NCBI RefSeq assembly: GCF_000281975.1 | Contig: NZ_AKKE01000171.1 | Location: 30,885 to 94,884, forward strand | From: Novosphingobium sp. AP12 | GTDB lineage: Bacteria; Pseudomonadota; Alphaproteobacteria; Sphingomonadales; Sphingomonadaceae | Length of the DNA: 64,000 nt | Reading direction: 5' to 3' | In this document: positions 53,173 to 61,348 of the stretch, piece by piece | How positions within the stretch are numbered: position 1 is the stretch's first letter | Layout of the letters: every line of letters begins with the position of its first letter | Notes under the pieces: generated by a model | Told to the model about the DNA's origin: nothing | Database searches by the model: none | The model's input: only the letters and a program-made list of their open reading frames with translations | Program-made: the position numbers and the translations under genes

Positions 53173-56100
53173 ATGCCCGTTCAGACGCCCGCCGCGGGAG
53201 TGCGGCTCGTCGGAGTTGCCGGAGTGGACGCCCCTCCGGCCGAACTGCGCCGTTCGCGCGGCGGCGGCACGGACGATGCCACCGATGCAGTCCTCGCCTC
53301 GGCGCTGGACGGTGCAGGACTGAACGTCGTCGCCGATGTCGTGGTCGCGGCGCCACCTGCCGATGGGCGGCGTGGCCGCGCCGGTCCGGTCGAAACGCCC
53401 CGCGTCGAAGTGGACGTTGCCCCGGACGAATCCGCAGTCGTCCTGCTCGAAAGCGCGGGCAGCGTGTTCAACTGGGTCTTCCCGGACGAGGCTGGCGGCG
53501 GCCGCCGCGCCGGTGCGGCGACCGCCCCGCAGACGCTCGCCTTCACGCTCGCGCCAGAAGGCCGGTCCAGCGACCGCCGGGGTCTGGCCAGCGCCATCGT
53601 CGACCGGCTGATCGAGCCGGTGCGCGTACGCATCGCCCGCTTCGCCGCCGGGCAGGCGATCGACCTCCTGGTGGACAGGATCGAGGGCGACATCGTCGAG
53701 GGTCCGATCGACATGGACGGCCCGGCACTTGGCTGGCTCGCCACGGGGCCGAAGCTGACCGCTCCGCCCTCGCTGGCGCTGCTGGGCCGCAACCCGCGCG
53801 TGCTGCTGTTCGTCCACGGCACCTTCTCCAGCGTGCGCGGCAGCTTCGGCGCCCTCGAGCAGACGGTCGAGGGCCGGCACTTCCTCGAACGGGCGCGCCA
53901 GAACTACGACCTCGTGCTGGGCGTCGACCACCGCACCCTCGCGGCCACCCCCGACGCCAATGCCGCACTGTTCGAGGACGCGCTCGCCTTCCTGCCGGAT
54001 GGCGCCGAGGTCGATGCGATCGGCTTCAGCCGCGGCGGGCTCGTCCTGCGCGCCGTCGTCGCCCGGCTGAAGGACCGTCTGAGGTTCGGCAGGCTGGTCT
54101 TCGTAGGCTGCACCAATGCCGGCACGCACCTGGCCGAGCCCGCCAACTGGCGCACGCTGGTCGATCTCTACACCAGCATCCTCGTCGCAGGCAGCAAGCT
54201 GCTCGGCGCGGCCACCGTGCCGCTAGTCGGTGTGGTGACCGAACAGGCGATCAAGCTGGTCGCCGCCTTCGTGAAGGCCATGCCGCAGATCGGCGTCGAG
54301 GAAGGCAAGGTCCCCGGCCTCGCCGCGATGCGCCCGGGAAGCGATGTCGTCCGGCGCCTCGCCGCCGCCGATGCGTTGGGCGGGGCAGGCCCGGTCCACG
54401 TCGTCGCCTCCGAGTTCGAGCCGCGCTTCGAGCCCGACAAGGGCATCACCCGCGAACTGGCCGCATTCCTCGGCGACCGCGTGGCCGACCGCCTGTTCGG
54501 CGCGGCGAACGACCTTGTCGTCGATACCGCCTCGATGACCGATTTCGGCGCTGCCGCGCCCACTCCCGTCCATTCCGAACTGCGCCGGCTGCCGGCGGCG
54601 GATTCGGTGTACCATGTGATCTACTTCGCCACGCCGGCAGTGGCGGAGGCGCTGTTGGGCTGGCTGATCGGCGACGCGTTGCCGTTCGCGGCCCCATCGG
54701 ACGAGCCGGAAGCGGCGCCCCTGCCGCTGCCCGCTCCTGCCGGCTTCGCCCCTGCCGAGCCCCGCCGCACGCATTCCGCATCGCCCGAGCCATTCCCCGA
54801 CGTGCCCTCGGATGACGCGGCGGCCGCGTCGATCGATTCCTTCGGCGGCATGTCCGACATGGCGTCCGACGACCTGGAGGCCGCCGCCGCGTCCTCGCCC
54901 GGCGCCGCGCCCATCCTCGAAGCCGCGCCGCCGCCCGCTCCGACGCAGGCCGCCTGCTTCTTCGCGGCGGAGATAGATTCCGCACCGGTCGTCGCGATGC
55001 CGGTGCCGCTGTTCGTCACGGTCTCGCGCGAGAAAATCACGGTTTCCGGACCTTATGCCGCCGCCACGTCAGACCCGGTCGCCGTCTCCACCTCACAGCC
55101 GATCACGGTGACCGTCACCGGGCTCGCCAATTGCGCCGTCGTCGGCGCGGCGACGAAACAGGTCGCGGTGCCGGCCGATTCCGCTGCCCTCCGCTTCGAA
55201 GTGCAGGGCTTCGCGCCCGGCCTCGCCAAAGTGCAGGTGGAAATCCAGCAGGACGGCATGCCGCTCGCCTCGCTGCTGCTCGAACCGGTGTTCCTGGCCG
55301 GGACGGGGGACAAGGTCCGCGCCGAAGTTGCCGCCGTGCCCAATCGGACCGCCGCAGGCAACGCCGCGATCCTGCGCATCTACGAACTGCGCCAGCAGGA
55401 CGGGACCCTGCTCATCCGCTACGATCTGTCGGGCAAGGGGCTGGCCGAGGCATGGGACATGGTCCTGCCCGAAAGCTTCAGCATGGAGACCTTCGTCGGC
55501 CAGTTCCTCGCCAAGCTCGACGCCGCGTACCGGCAGAGCAAGACCGAGTACAAGCTGTTCCTCTCGCGCATCACCGACTTCGCCATCGACGCCACCAACC
55601 AGCTGGTGCCCGAGGACGTGCGCGGCGCCTTGTGGGAACACCGCGACAGGATCGACGCGATCCAGGTCGTTGCCGACAGCCCCTACATGCCGTGGGAACT
55701 GCTCTATATCGACGATCCGGCGGGTGGCGGCGCGGAGAACCGCGGGTTCCTCGCCGAGTGGGGGCTGGTGCGCTGGATGTACAACGCGGTCTGGCCGTCC
55801 GACACGCTGGCCTTGCGCGCCGACCGCGTGCGCTACGTCATCCCCGATTACCTGAACGTCAAGGACCAGCTCCCGCAGGCGACGCAGGAGCGCGACATGC
55901 TCGGAGCCCTGTTCGGCGGCAAGGCCGCGCCGGTCGAGCGTTTCGACGGCGAGACGCAGAGCGAAAGCGTCAACCGCTTCCTGTCGAAGAACGCGGCGGA
56001 GTGCGACCTGCTGCATTTCGCCTGCCATGGCCAGGCGCAGCAGATGGCGGTGCTCAATTCCGACATCGTGCTCTCGGGCGAAGTCACCGAGAACGGCACG

Positions 56101-56481
56101 ATCGCCAACGATCTGCTACCCAGCAGCGCGGTCAAGCGCCGGGCGCTGTTCCATGCGAAGGGCACCGATCCGTCGGGGGTGGTCTTCGTCAACGCCTGCC
56201 AGACCGGCCGCGCGGGCGAGGGCATCTCTGGCGTGTCGGGCTTCGCCGACGCCTTCCTGCGCCCGGCCACCGAGGGCGGAGCGGCGGTCTTCGTCGGCGC
56301 TCTATGGTCGGTGGGCGACACGCTGGCGCGCACGTTCGCCGATACTTTCTACTCGCAGCTCCTCGCCGGCGAGCGGCTGGTGGACGCGGTGAAGGCGGCG
56401 CGCAAAGCCTGCCAGGACGAGAGCGATTTCACCTGGCTCGCCTACACCGTCTACGGAAACCCCTTCGCCCGAACAGGATGA
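53173..56481 (+). CDS. Alpha/beta-hydrolase - CHAT protease fusion protein
   Basis: 1102 residues, cytoplasmic (no signal or helices). Residues 1-200 are an unrecognised, partly beta N-terminus. Residues ~205-500 are a lipase-like alpha/beta hydrolase: oxyanion HGTF at 215-218, nucleophile Ser286 in GFSRGG, candidate acid Asp447 (NDLVVD) and His481. Residues ~505-600 are a Pro/Ala/Asp/Glu linker. Residues ~600-710 are beta-rich (Ig-like?). The last ~380 are a CHAT caspase-like protease: MPWELLYIDD, catalytic His952 in HFACHGQ and Cys1009 in VNACQTG. Both catalytic centres look intact. CHAT proteases act in defence and stress; the function of this fusion is inferred. A small protein follows. 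Confidence 0.9.
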   Translation: MPVQTPAAGVRLVGVAGVDAPPAELRRSRGGGTDDATDAVLASALDGAGLNVVADVVVAAPPADGRRGRAGPVETPRVEVDVAPDESAVVLLESAGSVFNWVFPDEAGGGRRAGAATAPQTLAFTLAPEGRSSDRRGLASAIVDRLIEPVRVRIARFAAGQAIDLLVDRIEGDIVEGPIDMDGPALGWLATGPKLTAPPSLALLGRNPRVLLFVHGTFSSVRGSFGALEQTVEGRHFLERARQNYDLVLGVDHRTLAATPDANAALFEDALAFLPDGAEVDAIGFSRGGLVLRAVVARLKDRLRFGRLVFVGCTNAGTHLAEPANWRTLVDLYTSILVAGSKLLGAATVPLVGVVTEQAIKLVAAFVKAMPQIGVEEGKVPGLAAMRPGSDVVRRLAAADALGGAGPVHVVASEFEPRFEPDKGITRELAAFLGDRVADRLFGAANDLVVDTASMTDFGAAAPTPVHSELRRLPAADSVYHVIYFATPAVAEALLGWLIGDALPFAAPSDEPEAAPLPLPAPAGFAPAEPRRTHSASPEPFPDVPSDDAAAASIDSFGGMSDMASDDLEAAAASSPGAAPILEAAPPPAPTQAACFFAAEIDSAPVVAMPVPLFVTVSREKITVSGPYAAATSDPVAVSTSQPITVTVTGLANCAVVGAATKQVAVPADSAALRFEVQGFAPGLAKVQVEIQQDGMPLASLLLEPVFLAGTGDKVRAEVAAVPNRTAAGNAAILRIYELRQQDGTLLIRYDLSGKGLAEAWDMVLPESFSMETFVGQFLAKLDAAYRQSKTEYKLFLSRITDFAIDATNQLVPEDVRGALWEHRDRIDAIQVVADSPYMPWELLYIDDPAGGGAENRGFLAEWGLVRWMYNAVWPSDTLALRADRVRYVIPDYLNVKDQLPQATQERDMLGALFGGKAAPVERFDGETQSESVNRFLSKNAAECDLLHFACHGQAQQMAVLNSDIVLSGEVTENGTIANDLLPSSAVKRRALFHAKGTDPSGVVFVNACQTGRAGEGISGVSGFADAFLRPATEGGAAVFVGALWSVGDTLARTFADTFYSQLLAGERLVDAVKAARKACQDESDFTWLAYTVYGNPFARTG

Positions 56482-56486
56482 CGATC

Positions 56487-56816
56487 ATGGCCGACATGTC
56501 CCTCCAGCCCTTCCAGTTCAGCCTCGCGCCCGACAAGCTGTGGCAGGCGATCAACCCGTGGACCTGGAACGTCGAGGGCAGCCAGCTGGGCTTCATCAAC
56601 GTCAACATCGGCGAGACAAAACACCCCGAGACCGAGCGCGCGATCCTCGACGAGGTCGGCAGTTACGGGCGCCAGATCGGCCGCATCGGCGATGCGCTCG
56701 AAGTGCTCATGGCGCATTTCGACACCGCCGCCCTGACGCAGAAGGAGCGCGATGCCTTCAAGGTGCTCGAAGGCGACCTCGCGCAGATCCGGGGGATCAA
56801 GGCGAGGAAGCAATAG
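56487..56816 (+). CDS. Small partner protein of the CHAT-hydrolase (unknown family)
   Basis: 109 residues. It has a Trp- and Phe-rich N-terminus (QPFQFSLAPDKLWQAINPWTWNVEG), then GFINVNIGETKHPETERAILDEVGSYGRQIGRIGDALEVLMAHF, probably a helical body, with a Lys/Arg end (IKARKQ). No signal. The ATG at 56487 follows AGGA with 9-base spacing, and begins 5 bases after the CHAT stop; an ATG at 56478 overlaps that stop but has no site. Co-translation implies that it works with the CHAT protein, as substrate, inhibitor or adaptor. I recognise no domain. Confidence 0.72.
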   Translation: MADMSLQPFQFSLAPDKLWQAINPWTWNVEGSQLGFINVNIGETKHPETERAILDEVGSYGRQIGRIGDALEVLMAHFDTAALTQKERDAFKVLEGDLAQIRGIKARKQ

Positions 56817-56881
56817 GCGGGCACGCTTGCCTAGGCGAGGCAAAGCGCGCAGCATTCGTCTCAGGCAAAGTGGAGGCAGCG

Positions 56882-57256
56882 ATGAATGACTTCGATCCCA
56901 AGCCCACCGACACCGCCCCGACCTCGGGGTTCGAGTTCAACCACCCGACGATCGTCAACCTGCTCTACCTCGCCTCGTACATCACCGGGGTGACGGGCAT
57001 CGTCGGCGTCGTGCTCGCCTACGTCTGGCGCGGCGAGCCCAAGGCGGCGTGGGAGGTCTCGCACTACGAATATGCGATCAAGACCTTCTGGATCTTCCTG
57101 ATCGGGACGATCGTGGGCTGCCTGCTTATCGTCGCGGTGATCGGGCTGGTGATCCTGCCGGCGGTCGCGGTGCTGGTGATCGTGCGCTGCGTCATGAGCC
57201 TGCTCAACGCGCAGAAGCATGCGCCCATGCCCAACCCCGGCAGCTGGCTGGTCTGA
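56882..57256 (+). CDS. DUF4870-like membrane protein
   Basis: 124 residues. A hydrophilic start, then three hydrophobic helices (about 25-47, 67-85 and 88-105): IVNLLYLASYITGVTGIVGVVLAYV, then FWIFLIGTIVGCLLIVAV and LVILPAVAVLVIVRCVMSLL. The pattern with HYEYAIKTFW resembles DUF4870/Tic20-like proteins. A GTGGAGGC site lies 6 bases upstream. It is 65 bases from the CHAT partner gene on the same strand, so it could be the membrane arm of that module, but DUF4870 genes also occur alone. Confidence 0.7.
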   Translation: MNDFDPKPTDTAPTSGFEFNHPTIVNLLYLASYITGVTGIVGVVLAYVWRGEPKAAWEVSHYEYAIKTFWIFLIGTIVGCLLIVAVIGLVILPAVAVLVIVRCVMSLLNAQKHAPMPNPGSWLV

Positions 57257-57260
57257 GCCG

Positions 57261-57539
57261 CTAGCGCAGCAGGTAGGCGGCGGTCCCGATGCCCGCCACC
57301 TGCAGCGCCGCAATGGCGTGGAGGCGGCCGACGAAGGGCTGCTTGCGCGTCTTGTGGCGAAAGGCGCGGCGTCCCGCGTAGGCGCCCGGACTTCCGCCCA
57401 CCAGCGCCAGCATCAGCAGCGTCCTTTCCGCGATCCTGCGTCCGTGCCGCCTGGCCCTGGCCTTGTCGATCGCGAAAGCCAGAAAGGTCGCGGCATTGAG
57501 CGCCGCCAGCCCAGCGATGCCGTAATCCAGCGGGGTCAT
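57261..57539 (-). CDS. DUF1294 family small membrane protein
   Basis: 92 residues. DYGIAGLAALNAATFLAFAIDK, ERTLLMLALVGGSPGAYAGRRAFRHKTRKQPF and a final hydrophobic helix match DUF1294. Predicted two to three helices; function unknown. Its start overlaps the MAPEG stop by 4 bases (ATGA), so it is translated with it. It converges with the DUF4870 gene at 57256. Confidence 0.85.
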   Translation of the reverse strand: MTPLDYGIAGLAALNAATFLAFAIDKARARRHGRRIAERTLLMLALVGGSPGAYAGRRAFRHKTRKQPFVGRLHAIAALQVAGIGTAAYLLR

Positions 57540-57964
57540 ACGCGCGCGAGAATGGCCAGCCCGATATTGACCCACAGGGCCAGCATGAACGCGATCCCGA
57601 CCATGAAGGCGCCGCCACGGTGCGCGGGGTTGTTGTAGGTGATGTGGACGATGCTCTGCACCACCCGTGCTGCGACGAAGCCCCAGGCGAAGATCAGCGT
57701 CAGCTTGCTTACGGTCCCGATCACGAAGGCGGTGAGACAGGCGGCGTAGAACAGCGTCGGCAGTTCGAACAGGTTGTCGTAGTGGCGCACGGCGGCGCGC
57801 GTCGCCTCGGGCTCGGGATCGCCGAGGTGGGCGCGGTAATACGCCGGGTCGTGCCCGCCCTTGACGGCTGCGCCGCGGGCCATGCCCATCTTGAGGAAAG
57901 CGACGAAAGTGAGCCCGACGATGACGAGCATCGGCAGGAAAATGAGCGTCGGGTTGGTGGTCAT
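57536..57964 (-). CDS. MAPEG family membrane protein
   Basis: 142 residues, four helices. FLKMGMARGAAVKGGHDPAYYRAHLG, NLFELPTLFYAACL and VVQSIVHITYNNPAHRGG are MAPEG-type blocks (the NLFE..P and HxTYN/HR pattern). These bacterial forms are relatives of membrane glutathione transferases; glutathione use is not proven. The ATG at 57964 gives the family N-terminus. Coupled to the DUF1294 gene. Confidence 0.88.
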   Translation of the reverse strand: MTTNPTLIFLPMLVIVGLTFVAFLKMGMARGAAVKGGHDPAYYRAHLGDPEPEATRAAVRHYDNLFELPTLFYAACLTAFVIGTVSKLTLIFAWGFVAARVVQSIVHITYNNPAHRGGAFMVGIAFMLALWVNIGLAILARV

Positions 57965-58048
57965 CGTTGGTCTCCCCCTTTTGGTCCACGCACGATGCCC
58001 GGCCCTTCGCCCGGCCGCAAGCCGCGACAATCCACGAGAGCGTCAGAC

Positions 58049-58450
58049 CTAGCGGTTGCCGTTCACCGCGACCGCTGCGCTGCCTTCGGCCTTCAGCGCG
58101 GACCTGGGAGTGCGGCTGGCGAAGCGATCGACGCCGTCCTGGGTATAGGCGAAGAGCTGCGTTATCGGCAGGCGGTATTCCGCTGCGCGCTTGCCCTCGC
58201 CCGAAACTAGGATCACGTCGTTGCCGGCCAGCCGCGCCACGGTGCCGATGGTCGCGCCGCCGTCTTCGAGGATCGGCAGGCCGGGCACCAGCTCCGTGCG
58301 GGTGACGTTGCGCACGGTGATCACGTCGGGATCGGCCATGGCCTTGGCGGCGGCGGGGGTTCCCGCAGTGACCTGCGCGTCCTGCGCCAGGCCCGTCTGG
58401 GCGGCGCCGAACGCGGCCAAGGCAGACAGTAACAGGATCGTCCGGTTCAT
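58049..58450 (-). CDS. Small secreted protein, possibly PRC-barrel-like
   Basis: 133 residues with a signal peptide (ALAAFGAAQTGLAQ). The mature part PGLPILEDGGATIGTVARLAGNDVILVSGEGKRAAEYRLPITQLFAY resembles a PRC-barrel/DUF2171-like beta unit, similar in pattern to the proteins at 60529 and 60910 in this window. Function unknown. It has AGGAG-like sequence upstream of its ATG (CAGGAGAG). Confidence 0.6.
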   Translation of the reverse strand: MNRTILLLSALAAFGAAQTGLAQDAQVTAGTPAAAKAMADPDVITVRNVTRTELVPGLPILEDGGATIGTVARLAGNDVILVSGEGKRAAEYRLPITQLFAYTQDGVDRFASRTPRSALKAEGSAAVAVNGNR

Positions 58451-58581
58451 TGCCCGCTCTCCTGGGGAATTCGATTTCCCTAGGAGAATGCGTGGCGGCG
58501 GTGTCCGGTTGCTGAACGCTTGCAACGCGGCCCAACGAGTCGACCAACGGCCCGTCAGCGGCGATGAAAGCCGACCCCTCC

Positions 58582-58607
58582 GCCGTTCCCGCCCAGGCAG
58601 GAACGGC
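58582..58607. repeat. Hairpin downstream of nrdB
   Basis: GCCGTTCC pairs with GGAACGGC (8 bp) around a 10-base loop CGCCCAGGCA. No T-run follows on either strand. The core is reminiscent of the other REP-like units in the window, but the match is weak. Confidence 0.5.
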
Positions 58608-58620
58608 AGTCGAGCGAATC

Positions 58621-59676
58621 TTACTCGGCGGCCACGCCTTCACCGAACAGGCCCGGTTCCGAGCCGTCGTCGATGAGGCCGAGGTCATTGGCCTTGACCA
58701 CCTTGCGGCGCGAATCGAAGTTCGTCCACACGGTGTTCCAGTCGCCGCGGGTGGCGCCCTTCGAGTATTCCGTCGCGCGGGTCTCGAAGAAGTTGGCGTG
58801 CTCGACGCCGTTGAGCAGCGGCTGGAGCCAGGGCAGCGGGTGGTCCTCGATCAGGTAGATCGGTTTCAGGCCCAGCTGGCCCATGCGCCAGTCGGCGATG
58901 TAGCGGATGTAGCGCTTGATGTCCTTGGGCGTCATGCCCGGGACCGGGCCGAGCTCGAAGGCGAGGTCGATGAAGTTGTCTTCCAGGCGGATCGTGGTCT
59001 GGCACTGGTCGGCGATGTCGTCCTTGACCGCCTTGGTCAGGCAGTCACGCTCGCGCACGAAAGTGTGGAACAGCTGGATGATGCCTTCGCAGTGCAGCGA
59101 TTCGTCGCGCACCGACCACGAGACGATCTGGCCCATGCCCTTCATCTTGTTGAAGCGCGGGAAGTTCATCAGCATCGCGAAGCTGGCGAAGAGCTGCACG
59201 CCCTCGGTGAAGCCGCCGAACATCGCCAGGGTGCGGGCGATGTCCTCGTCGTTGTCGACGCCGAACTTCTGCAGATAGTCGTGCTTGTCCTTCAGTTCGG
59301 AGTATTCGAGGAAGGCGCCGTAAGTGCTCTCGGGCATGCCGATCGTGTCGAGCAGGTGCGAGTAGGCGGCGATGTGCACCGTCTCCATGTTGGAGAAGGC
59401 AGCCAGCATCATCTTGATCTCGGTAGGCTTGAACACCCGCGAGTATTTCTCGTGGTAGCAGTCCTGCACCTCGACGTCGGCCTGGGTGAAGAAGCGGAAG
59501 ATCTGCGTGAGCAGGTTGCGCTCGTGCTCCGAGATGTTCTGCGCCCAGTCGCGGCAGTCCTCGCCCAGCGGCACTTCCTCGGGCAGCCAGTGCACCTGCT
59601 GCTGGATCTTCCAGAAGTCGTAGGCCCAGGGATATTCGAAGGGCTTGTAGGTCTTGCGGGCTTCGAGAAGAGGCAT
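58621..59676 (-). CDS. nrdB: Ribonucleotide reductase class Ia, beta subunit
   Basis: 351 residues. Carries the diiron-tyrosyl radical that starts deoxynucleotide synthesis. FFTQADVEVQDCYHEKYSRVFKPTEIKMM, NMETVHIAAYSHLLD (radical-bearing region), DESLHCEGI and the iron-binding His/Glu set are present. The ATG at 59676 is the family start. No nrdA follows or precedes it, so it is transcribed alone. A perfect 7-bp inverted repeat with a 3-base centre lies 184-200 bases upstream. Confidence 0.95.
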   Translation of the reverse strand: MPLLEARKTYKPFEYPWAYDFWKIQQQVHWLPEEVPLGEDCRDWAQNISEHERNLLTQIFRFFTQADVEVQDCYHEKYSRVFKPTEIKMMLAAFSNMETVHIAAYSHLLDTIGMPESTYGAFLEYSELKDKHDYLQKFGVDNDEDIARTLAMFGGFTEGVQLFASFAMLMNFPRFNKMKGMGQIVSWSVRDESLHCEGIIQLFHTFVRERDCLTKAVKDDIADQCQTTIRLEDNFIDLAFELGPVPGMTPKDIKRYIRYIADWRMGQLGLKPIYLIEDHPLPWLQPLLNGVEHANFFETRATEYSKGATRGDWNTVWTNFDSRRKVVKANDLGLIDDGSEPGLFGEGVAAE

Positions 59677-59859
59677 GAGACGCTTGGCTCCGTGATTCGA
59701 TCTACGACGCTGCCGGCGACTCGTCCCGGCCCATGGGACCAACGCGAGTTTCGGCGGAAATCTGCTGTCGTCCAAGCGGCCCCATGCTCTGGTGCGCGCT
59801 CAGGCGGAGATTCCAGAGATAGTGAAGATTTGGCCGAATGGGAGGGGGCGAATCAATGT

Positions 59860-59876
59860 TTACACAGATTGTGTAA
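59860..59876. promoter_or_regulatory. Palindrome TTACACA-GAT-TGTGTAA upstream of nrdB
   Basis: Perfect 7-bp inverted repeat with a 3-base centre in an otherwise GC-rich gap between nrdB and the cupin gene. It shares ACAC/GTGT ends with NrdR boxes but the centre is three bases shorter than the 16-base NrdR consensus, so it may be a variant site or belong to another regulator. It is about 185 bases before the nrdB start. Confidence 0.5.
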
Positions 59877-59941
59877 CCGCTTTGCCGCGAGATGTGGTGG
59901 CAAGAAAAATCATCCAACCCCAACCCCTTGTGCCGGTCCTG

Positions 59942-60415
59942 CTATGTTCCTGCTTGGCCTGCTCGGGTGGACGGAAGCACGAAAGTCACAACCTTCGCCG
60001 CCACCGCCCCGTCGTTGCGCCAGCCGTGGACGACGCCGCGGCAGACCCCGGAATCGCCCGCCCGGAGGACTACCTCCTCCGCTTCCAGCACCAGCACCAC
60101 CTCGCCCGACACGACATGGAAATGGTCGGCGGTATCGGTGAAATGCATCCCCGGATCGTCGCGGCCTAGCCCCGGTCCGTATTCGGCGACCATGAAGGCG
60201 TAGGCCGGCTCGGCGAGCTGCTCGAAACGAAACGGGCCAGTCGAGGCTTCGATCGAGGCGGCGCTGTCCGCCCTGGCGTCGAGCCGTCCGGTCCACATCT
60301 GCGCGATCGTCATGCTGCCGAGGCCGAGCGCCTGGGCCCCCGTGTCCGAGACGACGCAGCTGCGCCCGTCCGCGCCGATGCCCGCCACCACGCGGCGATA
60401 GTCCGTTGAAGCCAT
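59942..60415 (-). CDS. Cupin-domain protein
   Basis: 157 residues. The C-terminal half has a cupin: MHFTDTADHFHVVSGEVVLVLEAEEVVLRAGDSGVCRGVVHGWRNDG, with His residues placed to bind a metal. The N-terminal half is an Ala/Gly-rich beta stretch. No signal. Cupins of this type bind metal and small ligands in many roles, and none can be assigned. Divergent from the DUF2171-like gene at 60529. Confidence 0.75.
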   Translation of the reverse strand: MASTDYRRVVAGIGADGRSCVVSDTGAQALGLGSMTIAQMWTGRLDARADSAASIEASTGPFRFEQLAEPAYAFMVAEYGPGLGRDDPGMHFTDTADHFHVVSGEVVLVLEAEEVVLRAGDSGVCRGVVHGWRNDGAVAAKVVTFVLPSTRAGQAGT

Positions 60416-60528
60416 GGCCTGCTCTCCCCTTGAAGCCCCGTCCTCGGCAGGAACCGCCCGGCCCGGCGGGGCATTCTTGCATGCGAAGGGCCGCAAGGCT
60501 GCGCACCCATCGAGACCGGAGTATTCCC

Positions 60529-60801
60529 GTGACCAGCCCATCCACGCAACCGACAGATTCCGAAACCGCCTGGACGACGCAGGTCGGCACGATCCGCAGG
60601 GGCATGAAGGTGCTCGACGCCGACGGCACCGTGCTCGGCACGGTGGCGGGCATCGAGGGCGAGGAAGTGCTGCTGGCCGAGCACGCGGAGGGCGAACGCG
60701 ATTCGTTCATCCTGATCACCCAGATCGACGGCGTCAGTGAGGACGCGGTGCTGCTTCAGGGCCGCGGCGACGCCACCTTCGGACTCGGCGCGGAGCCCTG
60801 A
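60529..60801 (+). CDS. DUF2171-like small protein, copy 1
   Basis: 90 residues, GTG start with CGGAG 8 bases upstream. QVGTIRRGMKVLDADGTVLGTVAGIEGEEVLLAE and SFILITQIDGVSEDAVLL give the short beta pattern of the DUF2171/PRC-barrel group. Function unknown, often stress-related by annotation. It is followed by a shorter paralogue at 60910, and is divergent from the cupin gene. Confidence 0.7.
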   Translation: MTSPSTQPTDSETAWTTQVGTIRRGMKVLDADGTVLGTVAGIEGEEVLLAEHAEGERDSFILITQIDGVSEDAVLLQGRGDATFGLGAEP

Positions 60802-60909
60802 GCGGACCGAGGCCACGAGCCGGTGCGGAAGCGGGACGAATGCGGGAACGAAGTAGCCTCGGCCGCTGTTCTACCATCATATCCCCCCGAAATTGATTTG
60901 GAGAACATC

Positions 60910-61137
60910 ATGTTCGAGAAACTGCGCATCCGCGAGCACATGGAAGTCGCCACCAGCACCGGCCAGCACGTCGGCACGGTCGACGACGTCAAGGACGACC
61001 AGATCAAGCTGACCCGCACCGACAGCGCCGACGGCGCCCACCACTACATCGCCTTCGAGAACGTCGACAAGATCGAGGACAACCGCGTGTACCTCAAGGA
61101 AGGCACGCCGATCCCGATGGGCGTAGGCGCCAACTGA
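60910..61137 (+). CDS. DUF2171 family small protein, copy 2
   Basis: 75 residues. IREHMEVATSTGQHVGTVDDVKDDQIKLTR, then YIAFENVDKIEDNRVYLKEG, is the DUF2171 pattern. TTGGAGA lies 6 bases upstream of the ATG. Paralogue of the gene at 60529, with a 108-base gap. Followed by a strong terminator. Function unknown. Confidence 0.85.
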   Translation: MFEKLRIREHMEVATSTGQHVGTVDDVKDDQIKLTRTDSADGAHHYIAFENVDKIEDNRVYLKEGTPIPMGVGAN

Positions 61138-61178
61138 CCCGATCAGGAGCAGTCCGCTCAGGCGGATAGCATCCCGAG

Positions 61179-61212
61179 ACCCCGGCCACCTTTGCGGGAG
61201 GCCGGGGTTTTT
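61179..61212 (+). terminator. Terminator after the DUF2171 pair
   Basis: ACCCCGGCC pairs with GGCCGGGGT (9 bp, perfect) around a 12-base loop and ends in five T. It lies 42 bases after the stop at 61137. Confidence 0.85.
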
Positions 61213-61348
61213 CGTGTCCGGTAGCCGCGGCGGCCATCCCCGGCGCGATGCCTAGGTCTCTATGATACACGGTGGACAGCATCTCTTCCCAAGGCGGGAC
61301 CCGGATGTTACGCCAGCCTCGAAAAGAAGCTGAGCGAGGGGAAGATAC

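Noticed and set aside
59860..59876. Canonical NrdR box upstream of nrdB
   Set aside because: The spacer between ACAC and GTGT is 5 bases instead of 8 and only one site is present; kept as an unassigned palindrome.
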